NCBI RefSeq assembly: GCF_039544265.1
Contig: NZ_BAABLI010000010.1
Span: forward strand, 1-64,000
DNA length: 64,000 bases
Reading direction: 5' to 3'
Origin: Corallincola platygyrae
Lineage (GTDB): Bacteria > Pseudomonadota > Gammaproteobacteria > Enterobacterales > Neiellaceae
The position numbers and the translations under genes were made by a program. The notes under the pieces were generated by a model. That model did no database searches. It worked only from the letters and a program-made list of their open reading frames with translations, and was not told where the DNA came from. Of the stretch, positions 1 through 7,910 are shown piece after piece; the first letter of the stretch is position 1; every line of letters starts with the position of its first letter.

Positions 1-79
1 GACCGAATGGCGTTGCTCAACCTTTGAAAAGGTGTAACCCATGTTGCCGGTTTAAAGTGTTACCTATGTTCCGGTTGCA
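1..79. mobile_element. Probable right end of an IS21-type insertion sequence (cut by window start)
   Basis: Two imperfect direct repeats of about 21 bp lie at 32-53 and 57-78. Both follow the pattern GTGTWACCYATGTT..CCGGTT, and the second ends in TTGCA at about 79. Tandem terminal repeats of this kind, with a CA end, are typical of IS21-family elements; this is recalled from family knowledge, not checked by search. A short open frame ends with TGA at 25-27 and could be the tail of a transposition gene, but too little is visible to identify it. The rest of the element would lie to the left of the window. Confidence 0.42.
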
Positions 80-85
80 CATTTT

Positions 86-125
86 ATCCCCCTCTCCAGA
101 GGGAGAGGGCTGGGGTGAGGGGATA
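86..125. repeat. GC-rich palindromic extragenic repeat
   Basis: The segment is bounded by ATCCCC on the left and GGGGAT on the right, with an inner CCCTCTCC/GGGAGAGGG pairing. Short repeats with the core CCCTCTCC..GGGAGAGGGC..GGGGTGAGG are widespread between genes in gammaproteobacteria. It lies just downstream of the moeA stop codon and might also act as a weak terminator, but no T-run follows the pairing on the moeA side. Confidence 0.5.
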
Positions 126-142
126 TTTCGGACTAGACCTGG

Positions 143-1375
143 CTACTTCAACCACTCCGCAAACGGTTCAAACCAAACCCTTTGACCTGCTTCTTCGCCG
201 GCGGACTCAGCCGCTAACGGCGCATAACCGTTCGCACTGATCATCGAGCTGAAGATAGCAGACCCCTGATTGCCGGTCCCTGCCACCTGCCATTGACCAT
301 CGACCAGCGTAGCGGTTGCACGTTGGTAATCTTTGCGGCCGGGACGCTTTTTAAGCCTGGCGGTAAGCTCCGCTTCAAATCCCAATGCAGGCTCAGCTTT
401 CCAGCCCATCATCTTCTGCAGGGTTGGCATCACCAGCTGGTCGCAAGTCACCACAGCAGATACCGGGTTCCCCGGCAGTCCGAAGAACTGGCTGTGCGGC
501 AGCTTACCAAAGGCAAAGGGTTTGCCCGGTTTAATCGCCAGCTTCCAGAAACCTATATCGCCCATTTCATCCAGGATCTGCTTTGTATAGTCAGCATCAC
601 CTACCGACACACCACCGCTGGAGATCACCGCATCAGCCCATGCATCAGCGTCAGCAAACACCTGTCGTAGTTGGGCTTCATCATCTGGTATCACACCAAA
701 ATCCCTGACTTCTATCGGCAGTCGGGACAACATCGCTTTGACTGCAAAGCGGTTGGAATCGTAGATCTCACCCTCAGAGAGCGGAGTGCCGGGCAGTTTA
801 AGCTCGTCTCCGGTAGAGAAGATCGCAACTTTCAATTTACGACAAACCGGCACCTTACCAATACCCAAGCACGCCAGCTGGCCGATATGACGAGGTGACA
901 ATCGATCTCCGGCAAACAAAGCAACATCTCCGGCTTTCACATCCTCGCCACGGTAGCGCACATTGCTGCATTGTTTTACCTCGGCGAAGCTAACATTGGC
1001 GCCATCCTCGCTGACCACCGCTTTCTCCTGCATCACCACAGTGTCCAGCCCTTCAGGGACTTTCGCACCAGTCATGATGCGCACGCAGTGACCCACTGGT
1101 ACATCGCCAGTGAAAGGCTGACCTGCCATAGCTTTGCCCGCCAACGGCATGGTGTTGTTTGCCTGCCAATCAGTAAAACGGAACGCATAGCCATCCATCG
1201 CCGAGTTATCGAAAGGAGGAATATCCAATGGCGAGGCGACATCTTCCGCTAATACCCGGTCAAAGGCGTCAGCCAAATCACACTGCTCTTTTTCAGCGAC
1301 AGCAGAAACTGTCTGTGCCATTTGAGTCAGCGCTTGTTCGACCGGCATCAAGCCTGGTGCGTCACAACAATCCAT
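143..1375 (-). CDS. moeA: Molybdopterin molybdenumtransferase MoeA
   Basis: MoeA inserts molybdenum into adenylated molybdopterin, the last step of basic molybdenum cofactor synthesis in the cytoplasm. The 410-residue length matches the family. Visible family motifs are NSAMDGYAF (about residues 57-65), IMTGAKVPEG, STGDEL, SSGGVSVGDAD and the GLPGNPVSA loop near 303. The ATG at 1375 follows a fair ribosome-binding site (AGAGGAA, 6 bp away). It reads in the same direction as the cofactor genes at 9.3-20.7 kb but is separated from them by unrelated genes, so it is probably its own unit. The usual partner moeB is not in the window. The product supplies NapA encoded at 15951-18446. Confidence 0.96.
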   Translation of the reverse strand: MDCCDAPGLMPVEQALTQMAQTVSAVAEKEQCDLADAFDRVLAEDVASPLDIPPFDNSAMDGYAFRFTDWQANNTMPLAGKAMAGQPFTGDVPVGHCVRIMTGAKVPEGLDTVVMQEKAVVSEDGANVSFAEVKQCSNVRYRGEDVKAGDVALFAGDRLSPRHIGQLACLGIGKVPVCRKLKVAIFSTGDELKLPGTPLSEGEIYDSNRFAVKAMLSRLPIEVRDFGVIPDDEAQLRQVFADADAWADAVISSGGVSVGDADYTKQILDEMGDIGFWKLAIKPGKPFAFGKLPHSQFFGLPGNPVSAVVTCDQLVMPTLQKMMGWKAEPALGFEAELTARLKKRPGRKDYQRATATLVDGQWQVAGTGNQGSAIFSSMISANGYAPLAAESAGEEAGQRVWFEPFAEWLK

Positions 1376-1424
1376 CGAATTCCTCTTTTAAACTCGGTTC
1401 AGGTTTATATTGCGCTTACAAGCG

Positions 1425-2738
1425 CTACTTTGCCGCCGGCTTTTGCTGATATTTCTGATAGAGCTGCTTCTGGCGATTATTCAGATCTACTTCTCGGCCA
1501 TCAATCAGCATCGCTTTGATCGGGTGACCGCTGTAATCCAAAATATCGCCCGGTGCGATCACCAGGCTGGCACGCTTGCCCGGACGCAACGAGCCCAACT
1601 CTTCGTCGACTCCCAAAATTTCCGCCGCAGTGAGCGTGATGGCCGTTAGCGCTTGCTCTTTGGTTAGGCCAAAGCCCACCGCCTGTCCCGCTGCAAACGG
1701 CAAGTTACGAACATCCCACGTGCCTTCGTTATGGAATGCCAGCGCGTACTTCACACCCGCTTTTTGTAGCTTAAGCGGCACGGAAAAGGCGCTGTCATAA
1801 CCATCATCTTCTGTGAAGGGATGCGCCACGCTATGGGTATAAATTACCGGGATATTGAACCTTAACAGGCTATTGATCGCCTGGTCAGCCTGCGCGCCTC
1901 CGACAAGTATCATCGCCAGACGCTCTCGCTGTGCAAAAGCGATTGCCTGAACAATATCTCGAATATCATCAGCGTGGATGTAGATAGGCTGCTCGCCACG
2001 AAGCACTGGCAACATCGCTTCCCAACGCTGATCCGTCGCAGCCAGTTGGTCAGCCTCTTTCGCGTATTTGTAACGCTTAGCATCGGCAAAGGCTTTGTGC
2101 AGTTTAGCCAGGTCTTCAGCGTAATCTTCACGTTGACTCTCAGGGTCCTGCGATACATACCAGCCCTGACGCAATTTGATTGTTGGCCAACGCAGGTGCA
2201 CGCCCAGGTCATCGATTAACAGTGAATCGACATTGTTCCACCCATCAAGGTGTACCAGGCTGGAAGTACCACTAAGCAGCCCCCCCTTTGGTGCAACCTG
2301 AACATAACCAATACCGTTGCTGCGCGTCGGTGGTAATAATTCAGAGTCCGCATTAAAGGCGATATAACCTTGGGCATTCGGGTTGATGCTACCCACTTCG
2401 CCTTCATCATCGGTCGCTCTAACCGCGTCAATTTCCAACAGCCCGAGGGTGGTATCCAGTGCAATCAGGGTTGGATACACCGACTGGCCCACCGCGGAGA
2501 TCACTTTGGCATTTTCCGGCACAGGGATCTGCTGTTCGAGTTGAGAGATAACACCATTTTCCAGCAGCAGATCGTATCCTTTAAGTACCTCGCCATCACC
2601 GGTATGGACTGTGCCATCCTGGATCAGGATAGGTTGGCTTTGAGGTGCACCTGGCACCTGCGTATGTGCCTGCAGGTTGGTCCCACTAACAGCGGAAAGA
2701 GACAGTAGCAGTGCCAACACATTAGTTAACTTCTTCAT
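1425..2738 (-). CDS. Secreted amidohydrolase-family protein lacking the HxH metal motif
   Basis: The protein has 437 residues and starts with a Sec signal peptide (MKKLTNVLALLLSLS, cleavage likely after NLQA). I chose the ATG at 2738 because AGGAGG lies 9 bp upstream and the signal peptide then begins directly; a longer frame reaches 2792 inside the neighbouring gene. The fold is recognisable from the composite-domain start (ILIQDGTVHTGDGEVLKGYDLLLENG) and the end (TAAEILGVDEELGSLRPGKRASLVI). Where active members carry HxH after the first strand, this protein reads ALDTTLG, so the metal site is incomplete. It resembles the N-terminal half of its upstream neighbour and is probably cotranscribed with it. 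Substrate unknown; a non-catalytic partner role is possible. Confidence 0.8.
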   Translation of the reverse strand: MKKLTNVLALLLSLSAVSGTNLQAHTQVPGAPQSQPILIQDGTVHTGDGEVLKGYDLLLENGVISQLEQQIPVPENAKVISAVGQSVYPTLIALDTTLGLLEIDAVRATDDEGEVGSINPNAQGYIAFNADSELLPPTRSNGIGYVQVAPKGGLLSGTSSLVHLDGWNNVDSLLIDDLGVHLRWPTIKLRQGWYVSQDPESQREDYAEDLAKLHKAFADAKRYKYAKEADQLAATDQRWEAMLPVLRGEQPIYIHADDIRDIVQAIAFAQRERLAMILVGGAQADQAINSLLRFNIPVIYTHSVAHPFTEDDGYDSAFSVPLKLQKAGVKYALAFHNEGTWDVRNLPFAAGQAVGFGLTKEQALTAITLTAAEILGVDEELGSLRPGKRASLVIAPGDILDYSGHPIKAMLIDGREVDLNNRQKQLYQKYQQKPAAK

Positions 2739-2740
2739 GA

Positions 2741-5700
2741 CTAGTGGCCTCCTGCGTGATGAGCATGGTGAGCATGATGCTCGTGATTCCAAACATCGAA
2801 TTGGGTGTCACAATGCCAGCTTGGTTGGTCCATCTTATAGCCCGCCGCCTCTGCGGATTCATCACCATAAGCCGTTTCGCCACCATTCGCGGCGCCATTG
2901 CTCAGCACCTTCTGGATCAAGCGCTGCTTTTCATACCCCTGCTGCTGGCGCATCAATGAATCACGCTGACGGTCAAAGTAGCGTTTACCTTCAATCCAGG
3001 TTGCTTCAGCACGGGCATAGGCTGACATTGGTGCATGGTTCCACAACACGACATCTGCCTGTTTACCTTCTTCCAACGAACCGACTTTGTCGTCGATTTT
3101 CAGTTGGATAGCAGGGTTAATGGTAATCATGTTCCAAGCCTGCTCCGGAGACATATCACAGTACATCATGGATTTAGCCGCTTCCTGATTGAGGCGGCGA
3201 ATTAGATCTTCACTATCAGAGTTAATGCTGACGTTAACGCCGCGCTCCGCCATCAAACAGGCATTCTGAGGAATAGCGTCATACACCTCGAACTTGTATG
3301 CCCACCAATCAGCAAAGGTTGACGCTGTCGCTCCATGCGCAGCCAATTCGTCAGCCACCTTATAACCCTCAAGTACATGGGTGAAGGTTTGTACCGTAAA
3401 CCCAAAGTCGTCTGCCAACTCCATCAAGGCCATCATTTCGGAAGAAACGTAAGAGTGAACATGAATAAAGCGTTCACTGTTCAGGATCTCCACCAGCGCT
3501 TCCATACGATAATCGATACGCGGCGGTACCGTGTCTCGCTTAGCGCGGCGGCCAAGCTCCTGGTAGGCCTTGTGGCGAGCCTCGTACTCGCGAGCGGCCT
3601 GGAAGTAGTCTCGCATGATCGCTTCAACGCCGAGACGGCTTTGTGGATAGCGGATATCAAACTGATCTCCCCAGTTTGACTGTTTCACGTTTTCACCAAG
3701 GGCAAACTTAATACTTCCCGGCGCACCTTCAAACCTCAAACCTTCGGCGGTTTCACCCCAACGCAGCTGAACTATCGCTGACTGGCCACCAATCGGATTA
3801 GCTGAACCGTGTAACAACTGCGCAGTTGTTACACCGCCCGCCAGAGCACGATAGATGTTTGGGTCTTCCGGATTGAGCACATCACCGATTCGTACTTCAG
3901 AGGTAATCGCATCAGACGGTTCGTTCACACCATGGCTGATAGCAACATGGCTATGCTCATCAATAATGCCCGCAGTGACATGTTTACCTGTTCCATCAAC
4001 AATCAGATAGCCACTGGGCGTGTCGAGGTCTTTGCCTATCTCTTCAATTTCACCATCAGATATCAGCAGGTCGCTGTTTTCGAGAATTCCCTTTTCTGTC
4101 GAAGTCCAGATGGTCGCATTCTTGATATGTACTTTTTCACTACTCGGTAACTGACCGAAGCCAAACGCACGGTTGGGGTACGTCAACTGACCAATAAACG
4201 GCTCGACAGCTGCGGGGCGTTCCATGTCGCCTACCTGCTTACCCCCTCCAGCGACCGCTACCAAGTCATACTGTTTACCTTCACTGTCAATCAGCTGTCC
4301 CAAAAGTTTCTCGTTATGACGCTGGAGCGCTACCCGGCTGACGCCTGGCAAACCCAACGCCTCCAATTCAACGCGGAAGTTGATGCGGTCACTGAGTACA
4401 GTCAGCCCGTTTAACGCCACAACATCGCCATTAAACTCCAGCTCTCCCTGCAGACTGCCTGTGTCGTAATCCAGGGTCATGGTGATGGGTTTATCTTTTA
4501 ATTCCAGTCGGTAGCTTCCCGCAAGTTGATAGCTCTTATTTGGGTCCAATACCTTCTGCTGTCCCTGCAGCCATACCTGACGCAACTCCCCCCCCGTAAA
4601 TAGATCACCGTGGCTGATCACCAAATCGGCACGATAACCCGGAGCCACACGCCCAATTTGATCTGAAGCTCCGGTAAACTTGGCTGGCGTGGTGGTCAAT
4701 GCAGCCAGAGCATCTTTGGCGGACAGGCCGTAGCTCATCGCCTTGTCCAGATTGTCCCAGAAACTGCCATTGCTACCATGGCGAGTCAGTGCAAATGGAA
4801 TATTTGCTTTAGCCACCGCCGCTGGATTGGCCGGCGCACGCTCCCAGTGACGAAGTGTCGCCAGTGACACATCACCCGCGTCATCCAGGCTCTCAACTTT
4901 TGGTGTTTCCGGAAAATTCAGTGGCAATACTAACTGCGCCCCGCTGGCCTTAATCTCCTGCAGTCGCGCATATTCGTAATGACTGCCCAGTGCGGTCAAC
5001 GGTACATCAAACTCATTGAACAGACTGGCAGCCCGCAGCAGCATCATGTCGTCATCGGCCGCAAACATCACCCCACTGGCTTTGACCTCTGCCAATCCGG
5101 CAAGGGCAACATTGTATTCGCGCTCACCCGTGAACTCTGTGCGATTCATACCCTCACTGTTGGCATACCATTGCGCATCAGCCAAGGTTTGGCGGATAAG
5201 AGCAATACTGCCCATCAGAGAACCAGGATATGCCTGATCAGAACTGCCCTTATCGAAGCTGCCAAAATACTGTGTGGTTGGGCGATAAATCAGGTCATTA
5301 GGCACACCCTCAGCCAAGCTGACCAACATCCCCCGCCCCTGCAGAATGCCGTCAAAGCGGGCACTTTGCACCGAGGTAAAGCCGTCCTGAACCCAGCTAT
5401 CTGCAGAATTGACAGAAGGCTCGAAACTATCCACCCAGCGCGTCTGGGTATGAATAGCAGCGTTACTGTAATTGCCCCCCACACGTTTGTTGTCGTAAAT
5501 AGGCTCTTCTGTGTGATGGCCGTTGCCATCGTAGGCATCAACACCGTACTGCGTGTACAAGTCGATAAAGCCGGCGTAGATGAAATGATCCTTTAGATCG
5601 ATCACCTTAGCCCCAGCAGGCACGTCACCATCTTCCAGTACGCGCTGAATACGACCACGTTCGATAATCAGTGTGGCATTTGGAATACGTTTACCGGGCT

Positions 5701-5857
5701 CGGTAACCACGGTGGCGTTGACCAGCGCAGTGAGATCGGGGGTGTACTTGTGAAGCCCTTGATTAGGCGTGGTCTGATCGGCATACGCCAATGGCGCCGA
5801 AACGACTCCACAAAGCATCCACGCGATACGGCGCGAGTGGTTGAACTCTGGGAACAT
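2741..5857 (-). CDS. Secreted double amidohydrolase-domain protein with His-rich tail
   Basis: This 1038-residue protein holds two amidohydrolase domains in tandem behind a signal peptide (cleavage near LAYA). The N-terminal domain (about 45-440) has lost HxH: the site reads DLYTQYG. The C-terminal domain (about 600-990) looks catalytic, with EHSHVAIS (HxH), a lysine in IKFALGENVK, HVHS, FTHVLEG and INSDSED in the order expected of the family. The last 17 residues are a histidine cluster (DVWNHEHHAHHAHHAGGH) that could bind metal. The stop codon lies 2 bp before the ATG of the next gene, which implies an operon. The family includes imidazolonepropionase-like and prolidase-like hydrolases. Substrate cannot be told from sequence. 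Confidence 0.85.
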   Translation of the reverse strand: MFPEFNHSRRIAWMLCGVVSAPLAYADQTTPNQGLHKYTPDLTALVNATVVTEPGKRIPNATLIIERGRIQRVLEDGDVPAGAKVIDLKDHFIYAGFIDLYTQYGVDAYDGNGHHTEEPIYDNKRVGGNYSNAAIHTQTRWVDSFEPSVNSADSWVQDGFTSVQSARFDGILQGRGMLVSLAEGVPNDLIYRPTTQYFGSFDKGSSDQAYPGSLMGSIALIRQTLADAQWYANSEGMNRTEFTGEREYNVALAGLAEVKASGVMFAADDDMMLLRAASLFNEFDVPLTALGSHYEYARLQEIKASGAQLVLPLNFPETPKVESLDDAGDVSLATLRHWERAPANPAAVAKANIPFALTRHGSNGSFWDNLDKAMSYGLSAKDALAALTTTPAKFTGASDQIGRVAPGYRADLVISHGDLFTGGELRQVWLQGQQKVLDPNKSYQLAGSYRLELKDKPITMTLDYDTGSLQGELEFNGDVVALNGLTVLSDRINFRVELEALGLPGVSRVALQRHNEKLLGQLIDSEGKQYDLVAVAGGGKQVGDMERPAAVEPFIGQLTYPNRAFGFGQLPSSEKVHIKNATIWTSTEKGILENSDLLISDGEIEEIGKDLDTPSGYLIVDGTGKHVTAGIIDEHSHVAISHGVNEPSDAITSEVRIGDVLNPEDPNIYRALAGGVTTAQLLHGSANPIGGQSAIVQLRWGETAEGLRFEGAPGSIKFALGENVKQSNWGDQFDIRYPQSRLGVEAIMRDYFQAAREYEARHKAYQELGRRAKRDTVPPRIDYRMEALVEILNSERFIHVHSYVSSEMMALMELADDFGFTVQTFTHVLEGYKVADELAAHGATASTFADWWAYKFEVYDAIPQNACLMAERGVNVSINSDSEDLIRRLNQEAAKSMMYCDMSPEQAWNMITINPAIQLKIDDKVGSLEEGKQADVVLWNHAPMSAYARAEATWIEGKRYFDRQRDSLMRQQQGYEKQRLIQKVLSNGAANGGETAYGDESAEAAGYKMDQPSWHCDTQFDVWNHEHHAHHAHHAGGH

Positions 5858-6021
5858 CTCGTTCTCTCTCTGGTTAATTTGTAATAGTTGCCCTGTGGGC
5901 TTGTAATGACTGGGCTAACGGTTACTCCCAGAACGAATCTCTCGCAGCCATCGATACTGCGTGACAACCTGTTTCGGTACTGAAGGCATGGGAATAACTG
6001 AGCAAATTCAGTGCTCACATG

Positions 6022-6290
6022 TTATACCAATCCGAATAAGAATATGATCTACCAGCGGGAATTTAAATCACTTTAAGCAAGGCAGGAGATTGAAGGCATA
6101 GTTGTTCTACGCCGAAATCAACTAACGCAGCATAAAGTGATTTAAAACCCGCCCTACGCGGAAGTCTGGGAAAGCCCATTCCTGCTTTGCAGCCATTTGC
6201 AAGGGAGCAACCATTGCTGCATGACTGCGCCTTGAATTGAACTTGCCCAGGCTTCCTGGTTGACCATATTTTTATGCGGATTGGTATTAG
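6022..6290. mobile_element. Non-autonomous foldback element (MITE type B, one copy)
   Basis: The ends form an inverted repeat of about 30 bp: ATACCAATCCGAATAAGAAT on the left, and on the right, read on the opposite strand, ATACCAATCCGCATAAAAAT, with similarity continuing inward to about 6053 and 6259. An inner inverted repeat pairs 6055-6075 (GCGGGAATTTAAATCACTTT) with 6133-6152. TTA borders both sides and may be the target duplication. No coding frame fits inside, so the element would depend on a transposase elsewhere. It occupies most of the 500-bp gap 5858-6357. The rest of that gap (5858-6021 and 6291-6357) shows nothing I can name. Confidence 0.8.
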
Positions 6291-6357
6291 TCACGTGTTG
6301 GGGGTGTCAGCAAGTCGCGGCCCAGAACGGGCCACAACAAAAAGTGAATATCGTCTG

Positions 6358-6672
6358 TTAGCCAAAAAAGATAGGCAAAATAATGGTTTGAACCAAGGTG
6401 GTGAAAACAACAATACACCAGCCACGAGCCAGCATTTTGGGCCACTTGCTGGCAAGGTCTGAAGATCGCCAAATAGCGGTGAGCGTCCAGACAAAGAAAC
6501 ACAGCCAGATTGGGATCAACATGGTCGATACCCAGGCATACGTTGTCAGCGGCAAGATACGGGAGAACAGGTGGCCCAATGCAAATAGCGCCGCCCAGCC
6601 GCCAAGGTGAAATGCAAAAAAGGTCACTGCCAACGGCAGTTCACCGCGCCATACTCTTCCTACGTAACTCAT
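6358..6672 (-). CDS. Small membrane protein, function unknown
   Basis: The protein has 104 residues from the ATG at 6672 (MSYVGRVWRGELPL); a frame extended to 6729 has no better start signal. Three hydrophobic stretches are visible (about 15-35, 44-66 and 82-102), and tryptophans are frequent, so it is probably an inner-membrane protein. I do not recognise the family beyond general similarity to short Trp-rich membrane proteins of gammaproteobacteria. It stands alone between a MITE and the oxidoreductase at 6770-7495, both genes reading the same way with about 100 bp between them. Confidence 0.6.
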   Translation of the reverse strand: MSYVGRVWRGELPLAVTFFAFHLGGWAALFALGHLFSRILPLTTYAWVSTMLIPIWLCFFVWTLTAIWRSSDLASKWPKMLARGWCIVVFTTLVQTIILPIFFG

Positions 6673-6769
6673 GCTGTGTCTATTTCTTTGGATCGAATTG
6701 CGGCGCAGAATAGCAAAATTGGGGGCCATTTGCAGACTGGCAAATCAACTCCAGTTCAATCACTCTTTT

Positions 6770-7495
6770 TTATTTTTCCTGACGCGCCAGATCTGAACTG
6801 GCGATATCGCCTGCGTAAAACCGTTTAAGGCCCTGCCAGTCTTCGCCAGAGGTATTTTCTGTAGCATCTTCGGTTATCTGCCTTGCCATTAGCGACGCGA
6901 GATCAGATCCATCCACCGGCGCAATTGGGGAGCGTTTGCCGCCCATCATGGCAGCGAGAAGTTTCAGTAGTGGGTTACCCAATCGCTCTGAGAGACGAAC
7001 CTCGATACGCCCTAATAGCGGACCCGGCCTGAAAATGGCCAACTTTTCGAATTGCAGCGCTTCCAGCGCCTGCTCTGCTTTTCCTTTCCAACGTAAATAA
7101 GGTGAGAGTGACTGCGCGCTCGCCAGCGTAGAGGAGATCAACATAGCGTTTGGCGTACCAGCTCCTCGGGCAAGCTTGGCGGCAGCGATGGTGTAGCCAT
7201 AATCCACTTGCTCATAACTGCCCTGCTTGCCGGAATGTGTGCCTAGGCATAAACAGATCCAGTCACAAGTAGGCAGGAACAGCTCATCACAGCTCCCATG
7301 CCCTATCGCTTCAAAATCTAGGGCTTCAAAATCTATGATGGGATAACTCACTTTATTACCGGGAGCCAGATCTGGCCTAGTTGTAACCTCTTGTCTCACA
7401 GGACATATTATCTGTTTAATATTTTCGTCGGCCTTAAGCTGCTTAACTAAGAGGCCGCCGATAAATCCTGTACTGCCTAACACCATCACCCGCAT
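6770..7495 (-). CDS. NAD(P)-binding atypical short-chain dehydrogenase
   Basis: The 241-residue protein begins with a Rossmann dinucleotide motif, MVLGSTGFIGGLLVKQL (about residues 3-19), followed by a charged region and the CLGTHSGKQGSYEQVDY segment seen in TIP30/HTATIP2-like atypical SDR proteins. IFRPGPLLG (about 150-160) is the usual substrate-side loop. The ATG at 7495 has GGAGTG 11 bp upstream. Members are NAD(P)H-binding oxidoreductases or regulators of unsettled function in bacteria. A second, unrelated NAD(P)-binding protein follows on the opposite strand at 7911, beyond a MITE. Confidence 0.78.
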   Translation of the reverse strand: MRVMVLGSTGFIGGLLVKQLKADENIKQIICPVRQEVTTRPDLAPGNKVSYPIIDFEALDFEAIGHGSCDELFLPTCDWICLCLGTHSGKQGSYEQVDYGYTIAAAKLARGAGTPNAMLISSTLASAQSLSPYLRWKGKAEQALEALQFEKLAIFRPGPLLGRIEVRLSERLGNPLLKLLAAMMGGKRSPIAPVDGSDLASLMARQITEDATENTSGEDWQGLKRFYAGDIASSDLARQEK

Positions 7496-7559
7496 AATGA
7501 ATTCACTCCGAAGCAGAGCTTCCTATGCTAGCCTGATTCTTAGAATAACTGACTCTTAT

Positions 7560-7841
7560 TAGGGTCTGTTGACCTTTGCTGTTTGTTTTTGCAGCAATGT
7601 GTTGGTGAATTAGGCGAGGCAGAGGCTGTGAAGTTGCATGGCCCTCAATAAATAGCCGATAACGAAGTATAAATCACCAACAAATGCTGCCCCTTCTTTT
7701 GAAGGTAATGGGGTTCGTTGAAACACGTTCTGCGCTGCGTCGTTCACTACTTACTTAGATCGCTAAGTTACGTAGCTCACTTCTTGCTCAAAACGTGTTT
7801 CATTCGAACAAAATCCATACACGAAAGGTCAACAGACCCTA
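7560..7841. mobile_element. Foldback MITE type A, copy 1
   Basis: The 282-bp element, counted with its TA borders, has ends that are inverted copies of TAGGGTCTGTTGACCTTT. TA at each end fits a TA target duplication, as in IS630/mariner-like elements. Two internal foldbacks are visible: 7591-7611 pairs with 7670-7690, and 7713-7730 pairs with 7792-7809, the latter enclosing ACTTAG-ATCG-CTAAGT. Copy 2 lies at 22677-22958 with the same length and 14 base differences counted by eye (about 95% identity). No coding frame fits it. It fills most of the gap 7496-7910; the rest of that gap is the presumed promoter area of the flanking genes. Confidence 0.88.
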
Positions 7842-7910
7842 GTAACGGATTCCTTAAAAACGATTTCTCTGAATAGAGTCTCGATAAATTAGAAAGGGAA
7901 CAGTGATAGT

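Noticed and set aside
4979..5596. 205-codon plus-strand frame opposite the double amidohydrolase
   Set aside because: It is a shadow frame in GC-rich coding sequence with no ribosome-binding site and no recognisable domain.
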